A stretch of 14,795 bases of DNA from an uncultured Flavobacteriales bacterium (GTDB lineage: Bacteria > Bacteroidota > Bacteroidia > Palsa-965), in NCBI GenBank assembly GCA_937974275.1, contig CALJIF010000153.1:1-14795 (forward strand). The letters are read 5' to 3'. A program made the position numbers and the translations under genes. Shown piece after piece: positions 1 through 7,217 of the stretch (its first letter is position 1; each line of letters starts with the position of its first letter). Below the pieces are notes generated by a model. That model saw only the letters and a program-made list of their open reading frames with translations, made no database searches and was not told where the DNA came from.

Positions 1-16
1 TCTTTGTTCTTCCATT

Positions 17-37
17 GTTGACGTGTTTTGCGTCAAC
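17..37. other. Small perfect inverted repeat (7-bp stem)
   Basis: GTTGACG (17-23) pairs with CGTCAAC (31-37) across a 7-base loop. No T-run of useful length follows on either strand, so it is a weak candidate for a terminator of a gene lying left of the window, or an operator. I see no coding frame in bases 1-66 that I can support. Confidence 0.35.
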
Positions 38-66
38 TTATTTCAGGACGGTACAAACATTGAAAT

Positions 67-100
67 AAAAAAGGTCGGACATGTTGTCCGACCTTTTTTT
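67..100. terminator. Bidirectional intrinsic terminator after the MksB/JetC-like gene
   Basis: A perfect 9-bp GC-rich stem, GGTCGGACA (73-81) with TGTCCGACC (85-93), closes a three-base loop. It is flanked by six A on the left and seven T on the right, so it can terminate transcripts from either side. It begins two bases beyond the stop codon of the minus-strand SMC-like ATPase gene and therefore ends that three-gene unit. The symmetric A and T tracts suggest it also serves a gene converging from the left, outside the window. Confidence 0.9.
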
Positions 101-102
101 GC

Positions 103-3100
103 TTAGTTCTGCGTCTGGAGCTGGTGAATATAATCTTCCAGTCGCTCCACAATTTTGTCGTAACTGAATTGCGCCAAAGGCGTTGGATTCACGTTGTGGT
201 ATTCCGGATTGTTGTTCTTGCGAAGCGTGTAAATATTCTGCTTGCCTTCTTCAAAACGACCAATCGGATCAATCGTCATGGTGAGAATCTGGTAGTCGTA
301 GTTTTTCGCCAGTTCATATAACATGTCGAAGTTTTCTCCCAATCCTGCCACCTCATCGATTGCCATGAAACGCACTCCTCGCTTCACTTTACGGTCCTTA
401 CGACTCAACTTGTCGGTGTCGATGATTGATAAGCGTGCGATACACAACAAGGCCAACATCGTATAGTTCTGACCGTTCGATCCCGGCGCATCTTCACCTT
501 TCGGCGTTTTCAGACTGATAGACAAATCGAAGTATGATTTCGGATTCGTCAGCTTACGAATATCCGGCTTCACATTCTTTCCGTCGCTGTGCGCCTGGAA
601 CGCGCGAAGAATAATTGCATCTGCTCCTTCGTTCTCCGTTTCAAACATCTTGAACAAGCCCACATTCTGCGCTTTCGCTGAAATTTCCTTGTTCAAGTTT
701 CTAATCCATGAAATTGGATATGCTTTGGACGGATCGAAATTGATTTCTACATAGTGGCCGCCGGAAATTTTATTCTGACGGAAGAACTCGCGGATGTCGT
801 CAATACGATCGCGGTATTCGCTGTACACTTCTTCAATCTTGGAGAAGATACCGTTGATGATCTTCAACTTGTGGTCGTTGATTTCGTTCATCTTCTGGTT
901 GATGATGCGCAAGTGCTCTTCTACATCGCCCGCCAGATCTTCTTCGATGCGATCCGGATTTTGTACAATCTTCGGCAACATCACTTCTGCCAAAGTCTGG
1001 AAATCGTAACGATGATTCCCCTTCAGACGCTCGTCTTCAATCTGGAATTTCTCGTCGTATAAAACTCCTTCATAATTGGTTTCGTATGCCTTCTGTGTAG
1101 TAATCACGGTTACTTTCACCTTGTTCACCACACTCTCTTCCACTTGCTCTGTCAACTCTTCCGGCTTAAACGGTCCGATAATTTCTTCGTACTTCTTCAA
1201 CGATTCGGTATAACGTCCTTCCAGCGATGGCATTTGTTCCATCAATCCGATTAAACGTTGTTCCAATGAACCCTGGCGACGAGAAATTTCCTGCAGGCGC
1301 TGCGAGAAGGCATTGTACACCATCTTCGCACTGGATCCGTGTTCTTTCTCTATTGCACGAATTTCCTGATTTACCTTCACCTGGCTTTGTTCGCCTTCCG
1401 ATGCTTTCAGATAAGTCTGCACATCCGCTAACCAATCTTTAAATCGCTCTTCGAGTGCTTTTTTCTCCTGACGGAAATTCTTTGCTTCACGTTCTTTCTC
1501 CGGCAACTGCGTTAAATCGAGCTGACGAATTTGTCCGTCAATAGCCTGCAGACTTCCCTGAGAATTCGCAATGATGTCATCCGCTTCACGAAGTTTCTGC
1601 AACGCATCTTCCCAGTTCTTCTTGGCTTCATCATATTGCATACGCAAGTTGTTCTTCGGATTGGTGAAGTGCTCCAACACCTGATCGAATTCTTCCTTCT
1701 GCATTTGCAACGACTCGTCCGGTTCAAACTTCATGATTTCATCACGACGCAACCAGATATCCGATAACTGCTGATTAAATCCGAATTCTACCAACTGATC
1801 GCGCAAGCCGCGTAAGCTGTCGCGTTCAGCACTCAACTTCTCTAATTCCTTTTCAATCGTGTCACCGTATTTCTTCAACTCCTTCTCAATCGTATCAGGA
1901 TTGTTGAATAACTGCTTTGACACGAACGGAACAAATTCACGCACTCCGCCAAGGTCCATCCAGAAGCCGTCCGCAGTTTTATCCAACACTTTTACATTTT
2001 TGTAAATGCCTTCCGGATCAGGAATGTAGCGAGTTCCGTCTTTTGCTTCTGTCGGTTTCTTTGTGCTTAATGTTTTGAAATGCATCAACACCGACTCTTC
2101 TTCTTTCGTCAGTTTGCCGGCATTACGAATTGCCCACTGTACAACAGAATCTTTATTGTCACTGTCGAATAACGGCAACAATTGCTCGAGTCGGTGAATT
2201 TCGCTGTCGAGCTGGTCCATGACACCATCATACTCCGCTTGAGCCAATCGATAGTCTTGCGACCACGTTGAATTCACGAACAAGTCGTAAATGTCGCGCT
2301 CATCGAGGAAGTTATCAAAGTCCAACAAGCGCTCTTTGTCGCGTGCATTCTTTTCCTGTTTCGCAAACTGTTCGCGAACACCTTCTGCTGTCTTATAAAT
2401 TTTCAGCCAGCCTTCCGCCGATTTTACACGCGTCCATTTGGCACTTGCTTCATCGTATTCCGACTGTGCAATGGTGTATGCTTTTTCATACGACGCTCTG
2501 TTTTTTTCTGCGAATTCGCGTTGCTTCTTTTTATTCTCCAACTCCTTCTCTAAACGCTCACGCTCTCCGGAAATGCTGTCGAGTTCACGCTCCACCGCTT
2601 CCATGTTCAACTCATTCACACGTTGCTCGAGCATGATTTGCTGCAAGTTCACATACGCCACTTCTTTCTGTGTGCGAATCAAATCTTTCCCCACAACTTC
2701 ACGCTGCTGATAGGCGAAGCCTGTTTCCAACAAGAGCGAACGATGCAATGCTGCATCACGTTTCTTTTTGTCTTCCAACAAACTCAACAAACGATCTTTC
2801 TTCAGCTTCACGGTTTCATATACACGCGCGCGACGCTTGTATTCTTCGTGTGCTTCTTCAATTTCCTTCTTACGCTTTTCGTATTCTTTGTTCTGGTCGT
2901 CATCGTTGGAGAACAAGAAGTTTTTCAAGTCTTCTGATTTTGCTCCAACTCCTTTACCACGAGAAAACGACTGAATAATTTGTGCGAATGTTTTCAGCTT
3001 CTTTTCATCGTGACTTAAGTCTGTTGAAAGAATGCCATTGTTGAATAGCGTACGATGGAACTCGGCCGTGCGGTTGTTGAAGTGACGCATGTTGTAGCCG

Positions 3101-3591
3101 AGCTTTTCGAAATGCTCTTTTAATTTATCAATGGGAAGAATTTGATTGCCCGGAAGGAAATCGCGGTACAACAAAAACTTCGACATCGGCTCCAAATTCA
3201 TTCCTCCTTCAGGATTGAAGTCAAATCCTTTCTGAATGATAAACGGATAAATAGAGCGCGCGTTGGTTTGAATGTGCGTTCCGATGATAATGTATTTGCC
3301 TTCTTCCACCTCAACGTTAGCAAACGCATACGCCATGTTGCCCTGCTCACCGCCTTGTTTCAAAACGATACCTTCTACGGTACGTTTTTCTGTTGTCATT
3401 ACATCGGTTCCGGATTCCCAGTATTCTTTTTTCGCGACGAAAATTAACTGCAGCAAATCGGCCACTACCGACTTTCCCGAACCCGAGCCTCCTGTAAAGT
3501 CGGTACGCAACGGGTGCAACAAATAATCGCAGTTGTTATGATAAATAACTCCTACAGTGGAAAGGGAAAATATTCTTGGATATTGTTTCAT
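103..3591 (-). CDS. SMC-like ATPase of an MksBEF/Wadjet-type complex (MksB/JetC-like)
   Basis: This 1162-residue protein has the layout of an SMC/MukB-type DNA motor. A P-loop GGSGSGKS lies at residues 34-41. Heptad-rich, Lys/Glu-rich coiled coil runs from about 235 to 420, a non-coil segment at about 470-570 is probably the hinge or elbow, and a second coil runs to about 860. The C-terminal head carries the ABC signature SNGQ (1038-1041) and a Walker B, MAIDE (1076-1080). N- and C-terminal head halves would join to bind and hydrolyse ATP, driving DNA loop extrusion with the two upstream subunits. It is the last gene of the unit, 31 bases after the JetB-like gene and two bases before a terminator. 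The family call rests on architecture, motifs and the neighbouring gene sizes. Alternatives are a RecN/SbcC-like or other coiled-coil ATPase, but those do not occur in this three-gene arrangement. Whether it is closer to MksB or to JetC cannot be settled by eye. Confidence 0.85.
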   Translation of the reverse strand: MKQYPRIFSLSTVGVIYHNNCDYLLHPLRTDFTGGSGSGKSVVADLLQLIFVAKKEYWESGTDVMTTEKRTVEGIVLKQGGEQGNMAYAFANVEVEEGKYIIIGTHIQTNARSIYPFIIQKGFDFNPEGGMNLEPMSKFLLYRDFLPGNQILPIDKLKEHFEKLGYNMRHFNNRTAEFHRTLFNNGILSTDLSHDEKKLKTFAQIIQSFSRGKGVGAKSEDLKNFLFSNDDDQNKEYEKRKKEIEEAHEEYKRRARVYETVKLKKDRLLSLLEDKKKRDAALHRSLLLETGFAYQQREVVGKDLIRTQKEVAYVNLQQIMLEQRVNELNMEAVERELDSISGERERLEKELENKKKQREFAEKNRASYEKAYTIAQSEYDEASAKWTRVKSAEGWLKIYKTAEGVREQFAKQEKNARDKERLLDFDNFLDERDIYDLFVNSTWSQDYRLAQAEYDGVMDQLDSEIHRLEQLLPLFDSDNKDSVVQWAIRNAGKLTKEEESVLMHFKTLSTKKPTEAKDGTRYIPDPEGIYKNVKVLDKTADGFWMDLGGVREFVPFVSKQLFNNPDTIEKELKKYGDTIEKELEKLSAERDSLRGLRDQLVEFGFNQQLSDIWLRRDEIMKFEPDESLQMQKEEFDQVLEHFTNPKNNLRMQYDEAKKNWEDALQKLREADDIIANSQGSLQAIDGQIRQLDLTQLPEKEREAKNFRQEKKALEERFKDWLADVQTYLKASEGEQSQVKVNQEIRAIEKEHGSSAKMVYNAFSQRLQEISRRQGSLEQRLIGLMEQMPSLEGRYTESLKKYEEIIGPFKPEELTEQVEESVVNKVKVTVITTQKAYETNYEGVLYDEKFQIEDERLKGNHRYDFQTLAEVMLPKIVQNPDRIEEDLAGDVEEHLRIINQKMNEINDHKLKIINGIFSKIEEVYSEYRDRIDDIREFFRQNKISGGHYVEINFDPSKAYPISWIRNLNKEISAKAQNVGLFKMFETENEGADAIILRAFQAHSDGKNVKPDIRKLTNPKSYFDLSISLKTPKGEDAPGSNGQNYTMLALLCIARLSIIDTDKLSRKDRKVKRGVRFMAIDEVAGLGENFDMLYELAKNYDYQILTMTIDPIGRFEEGKQNIYTLRKNNNPEYHNVNPTPLAQFSYDKIVERLEDYIHQLQTQN

Positions 3592-3622
3592 CTCTGTCTA
3601 AAATGTTTTGAATGCGTGCGTA

Positions 3623-4324
3623 TTATTCTGCTCCATCGCCACCTTCCACAGGATACAAGCCTCCGGTGGTCTCTTCAATTGCATTGGTCTCGTCAATAAG
3701 TCGGTCGATGTTGTGAATCTCGTACGAATACATGGTGAACAAGCGATCGATGGATGGCATGATTTCGAACAACTCTTTGTTACGCGGATCGAAATGAATC
3801 CAGCCTAAACGTTCAAATTGCATCAATGAATTCCGCACCCATTCGTCAATCGTGCTTTCGTCAATTTCTGTTGCTTCTTTTTCACGACGCTTCGCGAATA
3901 AGCCATAGATGTAATTCTTGTACTCTTCGTTGCTCTTGATCAGTTGAATGAAATCGGGCACATAAATATCGTTGATGAAATATTTATCAATGCGGTGAAT
4001 CTTCAACAATAAAATACCCAACAAGGTGTATTCCGGAGCGAGTTTTTTCGCGCGTGATTTTACGATACCACGACTTTCTTCGTCCATATCGAGGAAGAAA
4101 TAGCGCGTGTAGTCTGTCCCTTTACCCACGAGTTGTACGTGGAACAAGTTCTTGTAATACAAACGAATTTCGTCTTCATACTTTTCTAAAAAGATGAAGA
4201 ACTCTGTTTGATGCGGATAATTCTGAATGTGCTGCCCACTCTTCAACATGAAGTCGAGTTCGGCAAACAGATTTTCTGCTTCGTCTGTTTCTAAGAACCC
4301 GTATTTTTTACTTGCATTTTCCAT
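3623..4324 (-). CDS. MksE/JetB-like small accessory subunit (winged-helix type)
   Basis: A 233-residue acidic protein without signal peptide or membrane segment. Its size and position, between the kleisin-like gene and the SMC-like ATPase, match MksE/JetB, the dimeric KITE-type winged-helix subunit that bridges kleisin and ATPase heads in MukBEF-like complexes. Predicted helices with a short strand pair around residues 170-190 (the segment with RLGWIHFD) fit a winged helix. Its ATG lies inside the end of the upstream gene with a 34-base overlap, so translation is probably coupled to give matched subunit amounts. The C-terminal tail (EGGDGAE) looks disordered. No catalytic motif is visible, so the call rests mainly on context. 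Confidence 0.7.
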   Translation of the reverse strand: MENASKKYGFLETDEAENLFAELDFMLKSGQHIQNYPHQTEFFIFLEKYEDEIRLYYKNLFHVQLVGKGTDYTRYFFLDMDEESRGIVKSRAKKLAPEYTLLGILLLKIHRIDKYFINDIYVPDFIQLIKSNEEYKNYIYGLFAKRREKEATEIDESTIDEWVRNSLMQFERLGWIHFDPRNKELFEIMPSIDRLFTMYSYEIHNIDRLIDETNAIEETTGGLYPVEGGDGAE

Positions 4325-5688
4325 ATTCCGATGTTTGGTTGTTTGGGGTCGAGCACAAACTCTTCCGATACTGAAACTTCAAATCCTTCTTTCTTGGTAA
4401 ACTCTTTCAACACGAGCGTCGCTGTTTTAATTGCCTGCTCGAAGTCGTTGTCTTTATGCAAAATCTGGTAGTAATATTCTCCGAAGTTGACTTTCTTCTT
4501 CTTCTCCAAATCGGAAGAAATCTTTTCATACCAGTGTTCGATACGACGCTCACGATCAATTTGCTGCTGACGAATCATCGCCTGACGCTTCAAATCTTCT
4601 TCGTCAAAATCGTGCGACTGCAACTGCACCGGAGGCGGCTCCAGCAACTGCATGTAATCCAGCGTTAACAACTTGGAACGATCCATGTAGATGTCTTTCG
4701 TCTGAATATTTTTCGGCAATGTAATTTCTACATCGTGTACCGTACGCCCTACCAACTTTTTGGAACGACCAAACTTGCTGGTAGAATTCTTCAGCATATA
4801 AATCAAAAACGATTCGATCTTACGATCGAAGTCGCGCTTTTCGAAGTCGTTATACAGCTTGTTAATCTTCGGCTTGATGCGGTCGATGGTATGCGACACG
4901 TTGATCAATCGCAATTCAATGTCCTTGAAGTACAAACGCACCTCGCGCTTCATTTCACGAAACTCGAATTCATCCGTTAACGTTGCATCATCCAGCAGTT
5001 GCTTGATATCATCTTTCGAAGAAAATGCGCTGGACAATTTGTCCGCTTGTTCTTTCACTCGATCCAACAAGGCTTCGCAACCAATCAACATTTCGCGGAA
5101 GTTATCCTGCTCGTTTTTCACCAGCTCGTTCAATTGCTCGATTGTTTCTTCAATCTGATTTTGCAAGGAACGCAACTGTGCGCTGATGTCGTTTTTGTGC
5201 TTGAAAAACTGTGTGTGATACCAGTGACGGAAATCCTCCATGTTCTCGAGTTTCACAGAGAGCAGCATTAACAAGTCCGTAAACGTTTTCTGAATTTGCG
5301 ATGGATTGATTGCCGTGTGCACCTCACGCTCCAGCATATCACAGAAGTTCTCTGCGTATGCGCTCAGCTGATACGTTTTTTCTTCAATGTTTTTATCGAG
5401 AAAGTGGCGCAAGAGGCGGTGCAAGGTTTCATCATACTTCTGCGTTTCTTCACCACGCGCAGAGGTCATGCCCAGTTCAACGTATACCTGCTTAATCGTT
5501 TCGATGATGATGCGCTCGGGGAAAGAGCGCTCGATAGTGCCCGCACGAATCTTTTGATACAACGCCAACACAATCAGTCCGTCTTCCTGACGCGGCACCA
5601 AAAGGTTGTAGCGTTCACGAAGAATTTTCGGAAAGTGTAATGTCCGCGATGATCGTAGCGCGGGCGGAATCAGAGAAAGTTGTTCCAT
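4291..5688 (-). CDS. MksF/JetA-like kleisin subunit
   Basis: A 465-residue soluble, charged protein. The first ~130 residues are a helical region compatible with the winged-helix dimerisation domain of MukF/JetA. A coiled coil occupies roughly 190-300, a proline-rich linker (LLEPPPVQLQ) follows near residue 350, and a charged C-terminal segment could contact the ATPase head. I chose the ATG at 5688 (MEQLSLIPP) rather than the in-frame ATG at 5823. The extra 45 residues look like translated intergenic DNA, and a TATATTTG -7-like box ends six bases before the 5688 start. It is the first gene of the unit and overlaps the next gene by 34 bases. No enzymatic motif is seen. The assignment comes from size, coil pattern and its place in a kleisin, KITE, SMC order. 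Confidence 0.72.
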   Translation of the reverse strand: MEQLSLIPPALRSSRTLHFPKILRERYNLLVPRQEDGLIVLALYQKIRAGTIERSFPERIIIETIKQVYVELGMTSARGEETQKYDETLHRLLRHFLDKNIEEKTYQLSAYAENFCDMLEREVHTAINPSQIQKTFTDLLMLLSVKLENMEDFRHWYHTQFFKHKNDISAQLRSLQNQIEETIEQLNELVKNEQDNFREMLIGCEALLDRVKEQADKLSSAFSSKDDIKQLLDDATLTDEFEFREMKREVRLYFKDIELRLINVSHTIDRIKPKINKLYNDFEKRDFDRKIESFLIYMLKNSTSKFGRSKKLVGRTVHDVEITLPKNIQTKDIYMDRSKLLTLDYMQLLEPPPVQLQSHDFDEEDLKRQAMIRQQQIDRERRIEHWYEKISSDLEKKKKVNFGEYYYQILHKDNDFEQAIKTATLVLKEFTKKEGFEVSVSEEFVLDPKQPNIGIWKMQVKNTGS

Positions 5689-5694
5689 AGACAA

Positions 5695-5702
5695 CAAATA
5701 TA
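5695..5702 (-). promoter_or_regulatory. Candidate -7 box of the MksF/JetA-like unit
   Basis: TATATTTG on the minus strand fits the Bacteroidota -7 consensus TAnnTTTG in full and ends six bases before the chosen ATG. I see no TTTG-type -33 element at the usual 19-21 base distance. If used, the transcript would be nearly leaderless. It also supports the 5688 start over the longer reading. Confidence 0.45.
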
Positions 5703-5728
5703 TCCGCTGAAGCCCTTTGTTTTCGCGG

Positions 5729-5748
5729 TGTTGATAGATTGTTGATAG
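5729..5748. repeat. Two 9-bp direct repeats, 11-bp period
   Basis: TGTTGATAG occurs at 5729-5737 and again at 5740-5748, one helical turn apart, on the same DNA face. It lies 41-60 bases upstream of the start of the MksF/JetA-like gene. A looser copy (TGTTGGTAA, 7 of 9) is at 5877-5885 before the SpmAB-like gene. This is a possible activator or repressor site in the divergent intergenic region, but it could be chance. Confidence 0.35.
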
Positions 5749-5821
5749 TATTAAAATTCGGAGCAAAAAGCGTGAATTTCGAAGCGATTTTGTTAGCAAG
5801 TTTTGGTGTCGTTTTTTGCTC

Positions 5822-5835
5822 AAATCGATCGATTT
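5822..5835. promoter_or_regulatory. 14-bp perfect palindrome in the divergent intergenic region
   Basis: AAATCGATCGATTT is self-complementary over 14 bases and lies between the two divergent units (minus-strand start 5688, plus-strand start 5939). Its size and symmetry fit a dimeric repressor operator. No regulator gene in the window is an obvious partner, so function is unproven. Confidence 0.35.
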
Positions 5836-5923
5836 TACTATATCCTGAGAAGATCTGCGGGATATTCAACTTTCATTGTTGGTAACCTTTGCGCTAACGA
5901 CTTCATTCTGAGCGGCATCGTCC

Positions 5924-5931
5924 TACATTTA
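5924..5931 (+). promoter_or_regulatory. Candidate -7 box of the SpmAB-like gene
   Basis: TACATTTA matches the TAnnTTTG consensus at 5 of its 6 fixed bases and ends seven bases before the ATG at 5939. No clear -33 element is visible at normal spacing. Confidence 0.35.
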
Positions 5932-5938
5932 CGGGAAC

Positions 5939-7186
5939 ATGGTTTTTAATTACATCTGGGTTGCGTTTTTCCTTATCGGCTTTGTCATTGCGCTGGTACG
6001 CATGGCATTGGGCGATTACGCCGTGATGCCCGATATGCTGACAGCTTTATTCGACATGGCCAAAACCTCGTTTGACATTGTTCTTGGGCTTGTCGGCATC
6101 ATGACACTGTGGATGGGTCTGATGAAAATCGGAGAACAGGCCGGGGTTATTGCGTACATGTCGCGTGTGGTGAGTCCGTTTATGCGACGCCTGTTTCCCG
6201 AAATCCCCAAAGACCATCCGGCGTTGGGACAAATACTGATGAACTTTTCCGCAAACGTGTTGGGCCTTGATAATGCCGCGACACCATTGGGATTAAAAGC
6301 CATGAAAAGCTTGCAGGAGTTGAATCCGGAGAAAGATCGCGCGTCGAATTCCATGATCATGTTTCTTGTGCTCAACGCCTCCTCGCTCACTTTATTTCCA
6401 ATTTCTGTCCTCATGTATCGCGCACAAGAAGGTGCTGCGAACCCAACGGATGTGTTTGTGCCCATCATCATAGCAACATTCTTTTCCTCGCTCGCGGGTT
6501 TGTTATTGTGCACTATTCGTCAGCGTATTAACCTGTTGGACCCTGTGCTGTTGTTCGGTTTGCTCGGCCTCTCGGGTGTTATCGCGTTCATGATCTGGCA
6601 TTTTGGTTCTTTGTCGAAAGAAGACCTGGAAACGCAATCGAAACTCGTCAGCAGCATTTTTATTCTTGCAGTAATAATTTTATTTATTGCCGTAGGTGCC
6701 TACAAAAAACTCAATGTTTTCAATAGTTTCATTGAAGGCGCCAAAGATGGCTTTCAGTTCACCGTCGGGCTTTTGCCGTACGTTTTAGGCATGCTGATTT
6801 CCATTGTGGTGTTTCGTACATCCGGTGCGATGGACTACGTACTGCAAGGCATTGAGTGGGGCTATGTTGCTGTTGCAGGAATTTTTATGGACAATCCGAG
6901 AACCGATTTTATTCCGGGGTTACCTGTAGGTTTGATGAAGCCTTTGAGTGGCGGTGGCGCGCGCGGATTGATGCTGGAAGCCATGAAAACATACGGAGCA
7001 GATTCTATCCCGGGACGCTTGGGCTGCATTATTCAGGGATCAACAGAAACCACGTTTTATGTGGTGACGTTGTATTTCGGTTCAGTAGGTATTACAAAAA
7101 CGCGATATACGCTGGGATACGGGCTGTTAGCTGATCTCGCGGGAATGATTGCTGCCGTGATTATGACTTATCTCTTCTTCGGGTAA
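5939..7186 (+). CDS. Fused SpmA/SpmB-type nucleoside-recognition (Gate) membrane protein
   Basis: This 415-residue polytopic membrane protein joins the two nucleoside-recognition domains that Bacillus encodes as separate spore maturation proteins. The N-terminal half has the SpmA hallmark GLDNAATPLGLKAM (109-122). The C-terminal half has the SpmB hallmarks PLSGGGARG (345-353) and GSTETTFYV (377-385). Hydrophobic segments cover about 5-25, 46-60, 140-160, 172-192, 203-222, 239-254, 276-292 and 396-414. In Bacillus these proteins affect spore-core dehydration. Bacteroidota do not sporulate, so the role here is unknown; transport of a small polar metabolite is a reasonable guess from the domain family. 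It diverges from the MksF/JetA-like gene across a 250-base gap and ends 31 bases before the epimerase-CBS gene, so read-through into that unit is possible. Confidence 0.88.
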   Translation: MVFNYIWVAFFLIGFVIALVRMALGDYAVMPDMLTALFDMAKTSFDIVLGLVGIMTLWMGLMKIGEQAGVIAYMSRVVSPFMRRLFPEIPKDHPALGQILMNFSANVLGLDNAATPLGLKAMKSLQELNPEKDRASNSMIMFLVLNASSLTLFPISVLMYRAQEGAANPTDVFVPIIIATFFSSLAGLLLCTIRQRINLLDPVLLFGLLGLSGVIAFMIWHFGSLSKEDLETQSKLVSSIFILAVIILFIAVGAYKKLNVFNSFIEGAKDGFQFTVGLLPYVLGMLISIVVFRTSGAMDYVLQGIEWGYVAVAGIFMDNPRTDFIPGLPVGLMKPLSGGGARGLMLEAMKTYGADSIPGRLGCIIQGSTETTFYVVTLYFGSVGITKTRYTLGYGLLADLAGMIAAVIMTYLFFG

Positions 7187-7202
7187 GCCCACCGATATTG
7201 AT

Positions 7203-7210
7203 TAACTTTG
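7203..7210 (+). promoter_or_regulatory. Candidate -7 box of the epimerase-CBS unit
   Basis: TAACTTTG is a full match to the Bacteroidota -7 consensus TAnnTTTG and ends seven bases before the ATG at 7218. It lies in the 31-base gap after the SpmAB-like gene and could give the sugar-acid cassette its own promoter. A -33 element is not obvious. Confidence 0.5.
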
Positions 7211-7217
7211 TTCCCGC

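Noticed and set aside
1..60. Possible end of a plus-strand gene at the left edge
   Set aside because: All three frames give short, composition-poor peptides; none can be supported in so few bases.
2268..2978. Several plus-strand open frames over the SMC-like ATPase gene
   Set aside because: They are antisense shadows of a long coiled-coil gene with biased codons and show no domain-like pattern.
5689..5823. In-frame 45-residue extension of the MksF/JetA-like gene from an ATG at 5823
   Set aside because: The extension looks like intergenic sequence, covers the direct repeats, and a full TAnnTTTG box lies just before the internal ATG at 5688.
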